A stretch of 64,000 bases of DNA from an uncultured Bacteroidales bacterium. GTDB taxonomy: Bacteria > Bacteroidota > Bacteroidia > Bacteroidales > Salinivirgaceae. The stretch covers positions 215,778 to 279,777 of the forward strand of contig CALJOM010000001.1 in NCBI GenBank assembly GCA_937981765.1, given 5' to 3'. The notes below the pieces were generated by a model. It was not told the DNA's origin. It ran no database searches and saw only the letters and a list, made by a program, of their open reading frames with translations. Of the stretch, positions 45,996 through 53,732 are shown in pieces (the first letter of the stretch is position 1; every line of letters starts with the position of its first letter). A program made the position numbers and the translations under genes.

Positions 45996-47843
45996 ATGAG
46001 GAGTTTTTACAAAAACTATTCGGCTTATCTTATTTTTGGGTTAGTTGTAATTGTTGCAGCCACACTGCGATTTTACAGTTTCAACAACATTCCCTATACC
46101 CACGATGAGTTTAGTACAATCAGACGGGTTAATTTTGAAAACATTCGGCAACTTATCGACCATGGAGTTAAGGTAGATGGTCATCCTGCCGGTGTTCAAA
46201 TGTTCTTGTATTATTACACAAAATGGGTTGGGGTTAAACCATGGCTGGTTCGATTACCATTTACGGTGTTGGGAATTTTGAGCGTTATACTAGTTGTTCT
46301 AATTGGGCGCAAGCTATTCTCATGGGAAGCCGGATTATTTGCGGGGACAATAGCATCTGTTAGTCAATACTTTATTTTTTACTCCTTAGTTGCAAGGCCT
46401 TATTCGCCAGGTTTATTTTTTACTTTAGCCTCTATTTATCTGGTGATTAAAATTTCGGAGCTTGAAAAACCCAAATTAGGGTGGTACGCTTTATTCTCCC
46501 TATCTCTTACGCTTGCAGCAGTGATGCATTATTTTTCTGCCTTTGCTGCATTTCTGATATACATTTTTGGCTTCTTTCTAGTGCAGTTGCAGCAGCGAAA
46601 ACATTACCTTCTGGCTGGGGTTGTGAGTTTTCTATTGTTTTTACCGCATTTGCCCATAACGTTGGTTCATCTCGGTGTAAAGGGCGTTGGTGCGTGGCTT
46701 CCGGTTCCGGAATGGGATTTTATCATCCATCATATTTTTTATCCGTTTCACTATCGGTGGTTGTTTTTCTCTGTTTTTGTTTTCGCCTTTTTTACATCGT
46801 TAAGGTTTTATTGGAAAAATCCACCACGGCTGAAACAATATTTTTTACCTTTGGTATGGATTGTTACGTACACCACCGCCTATTACTACTCGCGGAATGT
46901 ATCGTCGGTTATGCAAACCAGCGTTTTGTTGTTTTCCTATGCCGGATTACTAATATTTCTTTCACCAGGAATTTTGGTAATAAAAAAGAAGGTACTACGC
47001 TACACAATAGTAGTGTTTACCTTAGCGGCAGGAACTTATACTCTGGTAGTAGATAGGCAATATTACACGGTGATAGAAAACAGCGTTTTTGATAATTCTG
47101 TCAGAGACTTTTGTTCGCAAGTTAAAAGCCATAATTCGCACAGAGCACTTTTTGCTTCTAATCAGCCTCGGATCCCCTCTATGCTTGGAGCAGACAGCTG
47201 CGCTCAACGATTGATTTATGTGGAAAATTTTAACCTTTCGGAATTAAACCATGTGTTAATTCATCAGGAATTTGATGGGGTTGGGGTGATGATTGACAAC
47301 ACCCTCCCCGGGATTTTGGCGATGGTAAAGGAATTTTATCCTCATCATGTTGTTGCTCGAAAATTCAACCGTGGTGAATTTCATTTCTTCACCCGTGAGG
47401 GCAGTCCATATTCCAATGAATGGGATACCCTTTATTTTCAAAATTATGATACCACCTACAACAGTGAGTTTCTCGATCTTGCTCAGTGGAATTTAAAGCA
47501 TCTTCCGTTAAAAAGTTGGTCGGAGATGGATATTGTATGCAAGTTCGCTGCCACTGACAGTTCAAAATCTGTTCGATTAGTTACTGAGTTACATTATAAA
47601 AACCAAAAGATTGATTGGCGCGAAAAGCTTTTGTCCAATAATTTGTGGGATAATAACCACCTGTTGGCGGTTTATCACTCCTTGGTTTTTATGGACATAC
47701 ACTATCCGGTTGATGAACTTTATCTGAAAGTTTATATTTGGAATCCTGACAGAGTTAACTATAGGCTAAAATCGTGCACAATCACTGTTCGAAAGGCAAA
47801 TCGAATGCGGTATAGTTTGTACTACGATATTCCCCGAGATTAA
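45996..47843 (+). CDS. GT39/ArnT-like membrane glycosyltransferase
   Basis: A 615-residue polytopic protein. Residues 1-365 hold about ten TM helices with the PMT-type catalytic motif after TM1 (NIPYTHDEFSTI; Asp-Glu) and the conserved KVDGHPAGVQMF in the first large loop. The C-terminal 250 residues are soluble with no recognised domain, beta-rich at the end. It would transfer a sugar from a polyprenol-phosphate donor to a protein, lipid A or lipid-linked glycan on the periplasmic side. It ends convergently with the next gene, overlapping by 4 nt. Confidence 0.8.
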   Translation: MRSFYKNYSAYLIFGLVVIVAATLRFYSFNNIPYTHDEFSTIRRVNFENIRQLIDHGVKVDGHPAGVQMFLYYYTKWVGVKPWLVRLPFTVLGILSVILVVLIGRKLFSWEAGLFAGTIASVSQYFIFYSLVARPYSPGLFFTLASIYLVIKISELEKPKLGWYALFSLSLTLAAVMHYFSAFAAFLIYIFGFFLVQLQQRKHYLLAGVVSFLLFLPHLPITLVHLGVKGVGAWLPVPEWDFIIHHIFYPFHYRWLFFSVFVFAFFTSLRFYWKNPPRLKQYFLPLVWIVTYTTAYYYSRNVSSVMQTSVLLFSYAGLLIFLSPGILVIKKKVLRYTIVVFTLAAGTYTLVVDRQYYTVIENSVFDNSVRDFCSQVKSHNSHRALFASNQPRIPSMLGADSCAQRLIYVENFNLSELNHVLIHQEFDGVGVMIDNTLPGILAMVKEFYPHHVVARKFNRGEFHFFTREGSPYSNEWDTLYFQNYDTTYNSEFLDLAQWNLKHLPLKSWSEMDIVCKFAATDSSKSVRLVTELHYKNQKIDWREKLLSNNLWDNNHLLAVYHSLVFMDIHYPVDELYLKVYIWNPDRVNYRLKSCTITVRKANRMRYSLYYDIPRD

Positions 47844-48445
47844 TTCGTTTTTGCTTTTTTGTGTAGTTTGTTCCGTATTGTGTTGTAGTTAATAAACACC
47901 CCAATTTTAAATACATAGCCATCTTTAAATACCAACGAACTCAATCGAAAGCCGCTGCTTGTTGTTACCCAATACTCGGTGGAGCCATAAAAATATAAAC
48001 CCGGCTGTTCAAATGGGGTTTCCTGCCAGGCGTTCGCACCCATTTTATATTCTCGATGTAATCTGTAGGAATATCCACCACCGGCCGAAATCCACCAATT
48101 GTGCACAATTTCGTAGCCGCCCGATAAGCCTCCTTCGATCTGAAAATAGCGTTCTCTGAGAATGGATTTGTGGTTCAGTGTTTGATGGATTGCCACTGGG
48201 GTAAGGAAAAATGTATATCGAACGTGTTGGCTGATAAAATTATCGTAATAGAAAGTCACATAGGGCTGGGTTCCAAGCTTTTGGTTTACAGTATCGTTGT
48301 AAATCATCGACCAGTCCAACCCACCTTCGATGTTTAATTCGCGATAGTAAGATTTTGGCGAAGACGATGAATTATCCTGACCAAATAGGCTCTCCATGAA
48401 TGAAATTAAAGCGATGAGGATTATGAACCGATTAAAATTTTCCAT
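47840..48445 (-). CDS. exported protein of unknown function, probable beta-barrel
   Basis: A 201-residue protein with a signal-like N-terminus (FIILIALISFMESLFGQ). The remainder looks like an outer-membrane barrel: alternating strands with aromatic girdles (PYVTFYYDNFISQHVRYTFFL, WWISAGGGYSYRLHREY, GLYFYGSTEYWVTTSSGFRL, VFKIGVFINYNTIRN). I recognise no family. Its start overlaps the end of the 876-residue TPR gene by 25 nt, so the two are coupled. Confidence 0.6.
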   Translation of the reverse strand: MENFNRFIILIALISFMESLFGQDNSSSSPKSYYRELNIEGGLDWSMIYNDTVNQKLGTQPYVTFYYDNFISQHVRYTFFLTPVAIHQTLNHKSILRERYFQIEGGLSGGYEIVHNWWISAGGGYSYRLHREYKMGANAWQETPFEQPGLYFYGSTEYWVTTSSGFRLSSLVFKDGYVFKIGVFINYNTIRNKLHKKAKTN

Positions 48446-51051
48446 TGCGATTTGTAGGATTTTATGAGTTTGCTAAACCATTTTTTATCGTGCCGAACAT
48501 AGGCATAGGCCAGATTTTTGGGATTAGATTCCTTACTGTAGCTCTCGACGTCGCGTTTGGCTAAACTTCTTCCCATTTTATCCTGAGCTTTATCGGTCAG
48601 GAAGGGTGGAACGTCTTTCTCATACAGAAAATAGAGCAAGTCGAGCGCAATTTCCGTTTTGCCATCTTCGGCCAATATTTCTATACAAGCCAGTGTAAAC
48701 GGGGTATAGTCGTATATTTTAGCAAATTTTTCTATTGGCAGAATGGTTAGATTAAACGGACTAAGAATCGAATCGGGATATTGGGCACACATGTTGAGAT
48801 AGTTGGCAAAGGCAGTTTGAAAATCATGGCGTTGGATGAGAGTGATAATTTCATCCAGTGCATTTTGATATCCTGCCGGTTGTTTTATCTCTTCTATGTT
48901 TTTTTCTATTTCCTGGGTTTTGAATCCGCAGGAGGGAGATTGTTTTGCAATAGAGAGTGCTTTATTAAGAGCTAATTTTGCCGCGGGGTAATTCTTGTTT
49001 TGTTTATTAATTTCGGCGGCATTGAGTTGTACATCGATTAAGAATTTTTGTTCTTCGCAGCGGCCTTGATTTAGCAATGCTCTTAGCTCAGAGATTTTTG
49101 AATTTACTTCCGGCGTAACTGTAAGTTTGTTCCCCTGAATCAAACTCTGCGCATCATTAAGTAATGTTTCAGCTTCGTTGTAGCGTTTAGCAACTATTCG
49201 TTTGTCGACGTCGTTGATTTTTTGGACTACACATAAATTGGCAGCCCTTGAGCCTAGAAGTTGCTCTTTGGCATGGGGCTGAAAATTATAGGTTGAACGG
49301 ATTAATAGTGCGGAATCGTACATTTGCAAAGCCATACATCCGATATAGCGGTTGCTTTCAAGGTTAGCGATTATGGCAAGGTAGTGTTGTTCTTTAATTA
49401 GACGGATTAATTCCAAATGTCGGGCTGATATGGGCAGATTCTGCTGTCTGACATAGGCTAACGCCTTTTGCTGCAGGCTATCGGCTTCTTTCACTTTATC
49501 GGCAGTGAAGAGTTGATATGCTTCCTGAATCATGCTTTCGTAGATCTGTCCGAATACACTATTTATAAGTTCAGCCGATCTTGGATGACAGTTTATAAAC
49601 GGGTATTTTTTACAAAAACGTTCGCTGAGCATTAAAATTTCCAGGGCTTCCGACGGGTTACCGGATATTAAATTTTCTGCCGAACTAACCAGCTGTTGGT
49701 AGGCTTGCGTTAGATATTGTTCGGTGCGAAGACGATTTTCAAAATCGTTGCGATTGGCGTTATGAAATTGGTAAAGGCTATCGCAATCGGCCTCAAAATT
49801 TTGATATTGTCGTTGATGGAATAGGTTTCTATTGTCTGAAATCTTTTTTTCTAGCCATTGAGTGTAAAAATTGTTCCGTTCAATTGCCAGCGATTGAGGG
49901 CAATCTAAAAGATTTTTCAGCGTATCGCATTGTCCCATGATTTGGTTTAACAAAACAATCCCCTCGTCAAAGTTTTTCTGTTGCCGGAAAAGCCGAACAT
50001 CTGAGAGTTGGGGTTCGATAAGTTTTTCAAATACTTTTTGGGCAATTATCTTAGCCGAATCCACAATAGTGGTTTTATAAGCGGCAGTTAATAGGTTTTC
50101 GTAACTTTTGTCAAAGTTTTTGTTAATAAGTTCTATTTCTGCCAATCGAATGTAAGGTGCTGAAAATCTGTGATCTATGTCGATTGCGTTTTTAAAGTTT
50201 TCTACCGCTTTCGGATAGTTTAGCTTATGCATGCTTTCCAATCCAAGGCGATAATATTCCAGGTGAATATCCACCGACTTCCCCACTAGCTCCCGTTTTG
50301 ACTCCAGGGCTTTAGCCTGAAGGGCGTTTAGGCGGGGAATAAGGCGTAAGGGGTCATTTTCACGTAAATGGAGGTTTTCATCCAGTTTTTTGGCTTTTAT
50401 TTGCTCTACAATTTTCAGCACTTGATTTGAAAAATACTGATATTGTGAATTGTTGTCGGGGTTGTTAAAATCTATTTTTTTCAAATCTTCCTCAGCCAGT
50501 TTTATTTGAATATCGGCCGAATAATAGTCTGAAATAAGTTGCTGGCGCGCAGCTATTTTGTCGAGCATAGCTTGTCCCAACTCAACTTTGGTAACGTTAA
50601 AATTAACTTTTGAAATCCGTTGTCCCGATTGTATGGGTTGGCTGTGAAATGTTTTTCCGCCAAAAGCTTCAAAGGTCAGCAATTTCTGATCTATTACCCG
50701 TTCTCTGTCGAGAAATTTTGTTTCTATGGTTAAGGTCATTGGCAGTAAAAGATCGCGGAGGCTAAATCGCTGAAAAACAACTGGATGGTCAACCTCTACT
50801 TCGGTGCAGAAAAGCTGAAGCGTGTTGTTTTCGATTTTGTACCCTAGTTTAAGACGGTAGGAAAGGCATGGTTTATTATTCTTTTGTGGTAGGCTGGGAG
50901 AGAGATTGGCTAAAATGGCATTGTTTAATGGCGATTTATTGTCGGGATAAAACAAGTTTATGTAAATTAAGGTGTCGTTGGCCAGAACGGAGAAAGAAAA
51001 AAATCCCAGGGTGAAAAAGAATATCAGGCCTAGAATGCGTTTTTGGTTCAT
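48421..51051 (-). CDS. large secreted TPR-like protein
   Basis: An 876-residue protein with a signal peptide (1-24, LGLIFFFTLGFFSFSVLA). The first 170 residues are beta-rich and unfamiliar; from about 230 the protein is all-helical with TPR and TPR-like repeats (LGLESMHKLNYPKAVENFKNAIDIDH, RLAEIELINKNFDKSYENLL, DKRIVAKRYNEAETLLNDAQ, NKNYPAAKLALNKALSIAKQ), with single cysteines spaced through several helices. It is probably periplasmic or surface-anchored by partner proteins. No catalytic motif is visible. A TATTTTTG -7 box lies upstream (51085-51092). It is coupled to the barrel-like gene downstream. Confidence 0.7.
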   Translation of the reverse strand: MNQKRILGLIFFFTLGFFSFSVLANDTLIYINLFYPDNKSPLNNAILANLSPSLPQKNNKPCLSYRLKLGYKIENNTLQLFCTEVEVDHPVVFQRFSLRDLLLPMTLTIETKFLDRERVIDQKLLTFEAFGGKTFHSQPIQSGQRISKVNFNVTKVELGQAMLDKIAARQQLISDYYSADIQIKLAEEDLKKIDFNNPDNNSQYQYFSNQVLKIVEQIKAKKLDENLHLRENDPLRLIPRLNALQAKALESKRELVGKSVDIHLEYYRLGLESMHKLNYPKAVENFKNAIDIDHRFSAPYIRLAEIELINKNFDKSYENLLTAAYKTTIVDSAKIIAQKVFEKLIEPQLSDVRLFRQQKNFDEGIVLLNQIMGQCDTLKNLLDCPQSLAIERNNFYTQWLEKKISDNRNLFHQRQYQNFEADCDSLYQFHNANRNDFENRLRTEQYLTQAYQQLVSSAENLISGNPSEALEILMLSERFCKKYPFINCHPRSAELINSVFGQIYESMIQEAYQLFTADKVKEADSLQQKALAYVRQQNLPISARHLELIRLIKEQHYLAIIANLESNRYIGCMALQMYDSALLIRSTYNFQPHAKEQLLGSRAANLCVVQKINDVDKRIVAKRYNEAETLLNDAQSLIQGNKLTVTPEVNSKISELRALLNQGRCEEQKFLIDVQLNAAEINKQNKNYPAAKLALNKALSIAKQSPSCGFKTQEIEKNIEEIKQPAGYQNALDEIITLIQRHDFQTAFANYLNMCAQYPDSILSPFNLTILPIEKFAKIYDYTPFTLACIEILAEDGKTEIALDLLYFLYEKDVPPFLTDKAQDKMGRSLAKRDVESYSKESNPKNLAYAYVRHDKKWFSKLIKSYKSQWKILIGS

Positions 51052-51084
51052 TGGTAAAATCTTTAACGTGTAGGTTTGTTTTCA

Positions 51085-51092
51085 CAAAAATA
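51085..51092 (-). promoter_or_regulatory. -7 box for the 876-residue TPR gene
   Basis: Minus strand reads TATTTTTG, an exact TAnnTTTG match about 33 nt before the ATG. The -33 element is not clear. Confidence 0.4.
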
Positions 51093-51253
51093 GGACAAAA
51101 TACATTAACGTTCCAAGCCTTGGAAAAGTATTTTGGGAAATTATGGAGTTGCCGCTAAGTCAACCTTTGTCATGATTTCTTTGCTGTGGGCAAATATAAT
51201 TCAGTGGATCCATAAAAATTCTGAGCCAGGATAAGCAAAAAATATGGCATTTC

Positions 51254-51283
51254 TTTGCAACTCCTCTAAAATGTTTAATTTTG
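51254..51283 (+). promoter_or_regulatory. promoter of the YfgM-like gene
   Basis: TTTG at 51254-51257 and TAATTTTG at 51276-51283, 18 nt apart, with the ATG 29 nt downstream. Confidence 0.65.
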
Positions 51284-51312
51284 CACCGTGAAAATTTAAA
51301 ACCGATTAAGCA

Positions 51313-52002
51313 ATGTCAAAAAATAAGAACGTTGAAATTGAAGGCCTTGAGAATGTAGAACAGGCATTAAGCCGTACTGAAAAATTTATCGAAGAGAATC
51401 AGAGAACAATTCTCACCGTTGTAGGCGTAATTGTGGTGGTAGTATTGAGCTATTTTGGTTACATGAATTATATATATAAGCCAAAAGTAGAAGAGGCCGC
51501 TGCCTCCATGTATCAGGCGGAGATTTATTTTGAGCAGGATTCTTTGAAGCTGGCTCTTTATGGCGATGGTGTCAATTTCGGATTTTTGTATATAATTGAT
51601 GAATATAGTGGAACTCCATACGCAAATCTTGCTAAGTATTATGCCGGAGTTTCGTTTTTACATCTGGGAGATTACGATAACGCTATCAAATATTTGTCGG
51701 ATTACGATGCTAACGATTTAATAATTAGAACCGTGGCGCTAAATGCTCTTGGCGATGCGTATGCTCAAAAGGGAAATCTTGAAAAAGCTGCTCATTACTA
51801 TATGAAAGGGGCTAGCAACACAAACGATAAATTTAATGCTCCCATTTCATTAATGAAAGCTGCAGCCGCTTATGAGGAACTTGGAAAATACGAAAAAGCA
51901 CTGAAAGCCTATCAGGAAATTCAGAAAAACCATCCGGAAAGTCGCGAAGCAAGAGGTATCGAAAAATACATTGCCCGTGCCGAAGCTATGTTGAAAAAAT
52001 AA
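51313..52002 (+). CDS. YfgM-like TPR membrane protein
   Basis: A 229-residue protein with one TM helix (about 33-55, TILTVVGVIVVVVLSYFGYM) and a periplasmic TPR domain (about 95-225, NLAKYYAGVSFLHLGDYDNAIKYL, ALGDAYAQKGNLEKAAHYYM, AAAYEELGKYEKALKAYQ). The layout matches YfgM, the periplasmic partner of PpiD and the Sec translocon. A parvulin lipoprotein with TPRs is encoded at 14-17 kb, not next to it. It has its own promoter; a terminator hairpin follows before ribH. Confidence 0.85.
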   Translation: MSKNKNVEIEGLENVEQALSRTEKFIEENQRTILTVVGVIVVVVLSYFGYMNYIYKPKVEEAAASMYQAEIYFEQDSLKLALYGDGVNFGFLYIIDEYSGTPYANLAKYYAGVSFLHLGDYDNAIKYLSDYDANDLIIRTVALNALGDAYAQKGNLEKAAHYYMKGASNTNDKFNAPISLMKAAAAYEELGKYEKALKAYQEIQKNHPESREARGIEKYIARAEAMLKK

Positions 52003-52019
52003 TAATCAGATGATGACAT

Positions 52020-52058
52020 AAAAAAAGTATCATCCCCATAGGAGGTGATACTTTTTTT
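52020..52058 (+). terminator. terminator hairpin containing a perfect anti-SD match
   Basis: An 11-bp stem with one C.A mismatch and one T.G pair (GTATCATCCCC/GGAGGTGATAC, 52027-52051, loop ATA) flanked by A- and T-runs, so it can terminate transcription in both directions. The right arm contains AGGAGGTGAT, a ten-base complement to the conserved 16S rRNA 3' end. It is 24 nt before the ribH ATG, too far to act as its ribosome binding site. Confidence 0.85.
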
Positions 52059-52073
52059 AATAATCAAAACACT

Positions 52074-52568
52074 ATGGCCACAATTCTCAAAAACTTATCG
52101 GATTACGATTTTGAACGAGTTCCCTCGGGCGAAACCATGAAAATCGGAATTGTTGTTGCTGAATGGAACAGTGAAATAACATTTGCCCTGTGCCGCGGTG
52201 CAATTGAAACACTAATCCAACATGGTGTTCAGGAGAAAAATATCGTTGTGGAATATGTACCCGGGAGCTACGAGCTTTCTGTAGGATCTCAATGGCTAGC
52301 CGCTCGGAACGACATAGATGCTGTTATTGCCTTAGGTTGTGTAATTCAGGGCGAAACCCGCCATTTCGAATTTATCTGCCAGGCCGTTTCTCAAGGGATT
52401 ACCAACGTTTCTCTCAAATACAACAAACCAGTGATTTTCGGGGTTCTAACAACCGATACCCAGCAACAAGCCCGCGACCGTTCGGGTGGAAAGCATGGAA
52501 ATAAAGGAGTCGAAGCTGCGGTTACAGCTTTGAAAATGTGTGAAATGGCACGCCGTATCAAATCTTAA
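52074..52568 (+). CDS. ribH: 6,7-dimethyl-8-ribityllumazine synthase
   Basis: A 164-residue lumazine synthase of standard length. Family motifs: VVAEWNSEITFALCRGAIETL, VPGSYELSVGSQWLA, IALGCVIQGETRHFEFICQAV with the catalytic His in RHFEF, and KPVIFGVLTTDT, ARDRSGGKHGNKGVEAA. It condenses 5-amino-6-ribitylamino-uracil with 3,4-dihydroxy-2-butanone 4-phosphate in riboflavin synthesis, usually as a 60-mer or pentamer. No FMN riboswitch is seen upstream. Other rib genes are not in the window. It has its own terminator. Confidence 0.97.
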   Translation: MATILKNLSDYDFERVPSGETMKIGIVVAEWNSEITFALCRGAIETLIQHGVQEKNIVVEYVPGSYELSVGSQWLAARNDIDAVIALGCVIQGETRHFEFICQAVSQGITNVSLKYNKPVIFGVLTTDTQQQARDRSGGKHGNKGVEAAVTALKMCEMARRIKS

Positions 52569-52594
52569 ATGCCGTCATCAACGGCATTTTTTTT
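52567..52594 (+). terminator. rho-independent terminator after ribH
   Basis: Nine-bp stem AAATGCCGT/ACGGCATTT (52567-52575 with 52581-52589), loop CATCA, overlapping the ribH stop codon, followed by T residues. Confidence 0.9.
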
Positions 52595-52645
52595 ACATCA
52601 GAAACGCAAAAAAAATAGTATCTTCATGGTCAAAAATAAAGCGCC

Positions 52646-53728
52646 ATGAAAAAGTTTTTCTTTTTGTTCGCATTTCTGAATGTAATCGGTGCTATTGTTT
52701 CTGCACAGGAACCAAAAGCCCCGGAGCCTCCTGTTGATACCTCAGCTACCTTAATCCTTGCGGGGAATCAGGAAGCAGAAATTTCTTACAACAAAGGGGT
52801 AGAATTTCTAAGTCGAAACGAATATCAAAGCGCCATTCAATCGTTCGACGAGGCTCTAAAACATAATCCGAGTTTCACTCTTGCACGTCAAAATAAAGCC
52901 GTTGCTTTAAGTGCGTTGGGAAAATACCGCGATGCTATTGACGAACTGCAAACCGTAGTTTCTTACGATTCAACTAATAATCGTTCGCTCTATGCTTTAG
53001 GTGCAGCTTATTATCAGGTCGATGAGTTAGACAATGCCACGCTCTATCTAGCCAAAGCTATTAAACACGGTTACAAAGGGTTTGAAGCCTTCTATCTTGC
53101 CGGGCAGGCTTCGTTTCGCCAAGGCGATTATAACGCGGCTATAGCCGCATTTTCATTGGCTATTGCTGTAAATTCGAACAATTGGGAAGTTTATAATGAT
53201 CGTGGAAGTGCATATCGAATGTTGGAAAAATACGACGATGCCATTGCCGATTACAAAAAAGCAGCCTCGCTGAACCTTTCATCGGCCATTGTTTACAATA
53301 ATCTGGGAAGTGTGTACCGAAAAAAGGAAAACTTCGACGAGGCTATTTTGAACTACAGCCTGGCAATAAAGGTCGAGCCCAACAACCACATTGCTTATAA
53401 CAATCGTGGAAGTGCCTATCTCGATAAAAAACAATACGATAAAGCCATCGAAGATTTCAACAAAGTTATTTCCATCAAACCCGACTATTACTATGCCTAC
53501 AATAACCTTGGAGCGGCATATATGAAATTAAAAAACTACGATAAAGCCATTGAAGCCTTTCAAAAAGCCATAAAACTGAAGCCCGACTACGCTGTGGCTC
53601 ATGCAAATTTAGGTTCAGCCTATGAGATGAAACACGATATTGAGGCTGCAGTAAAAGCATGGAAAGAAGCCGTAAAATATGGCTATACTGCAGCACAACA
53701 GTACATCAACTACTATTATAAAAACTAA
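52646..53728 (+). CDS. periplasmic TPR protein upstream of the PorE-like gene
   Basis: A 360-residue protein with a signal peptide (FFLFAFLNVIGAIVSAQ) and about nine canonical TPR repeats from residue 50 to 350 (FLSRNEYQSAIQSFDEAL, ALGAAYYQVDELDNATLY, GSVYRKKENFDEAILNYSLA, GAAYMKLKNYDKAIEAFQKA). It has no other domain. Its stop is only 4 nt before the ATG of the OmpA/PorE-like gene, so they are made from one message. Given the T9SS locus that follows, it is a candidate periplasmic scaffold of that system, which is inference. A TATCTTCA near-match -7 box lies about 24 nt before the ATG. Confidence 0.8.
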   Translation: MKKFFFLFAFLNVIGAIVSAQEPKAPEPPVDTSATLILAGNQEAEISYNKGVEFLSRNEYQSAIQSFDEALKHNPSFTLARQNKAVALSALGKYRDAIDELQTVVSYDSTNNRSLYALGAAYYQVDELDNATLYLAKAIKHGYKGFEAFYLAGQASFRQGDYNAAIAAFSLAIAVNSNNWEVYNDRGSAYRMLEKYDDAIADYKKAASLNLSSAIVYNNLGSVYRKKENFDEAILNYSLAIKVEPNNHIAYNNRGSAYLDKKQYDKAIEDFNKVISIKPDYYYAYNNLGAAYMKLKNYDKAIEAFQKAIKLKPDYAVAHANLGSAYEMKHDIEAAVKAWKEAVKYGYTAAQQYINYYYKN

Positions 53729-53732
53729 TGCT

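Noticed and set aside
46481..47056. 191-codon open frame on the plus strand inside the GT39-like gene
   Set aside because: It lies in another frame of a well-supported membrane glycosyltransferase and its translation has no domain or signal.
52040..52049. AGGAGGTGAT as the ribosome binding site of ribH
   Set aside because: It is 24 nt from the start codon and in a terminator stem; kept only as an observation.
52646..53728. Internal DNA repeats (34-residue periodicity) as a tandem-repeat locus
   Set aside because: The periodicity is that of TPR protein repeats and is too divergent at the DNA level to be a satellite or CRISPR.
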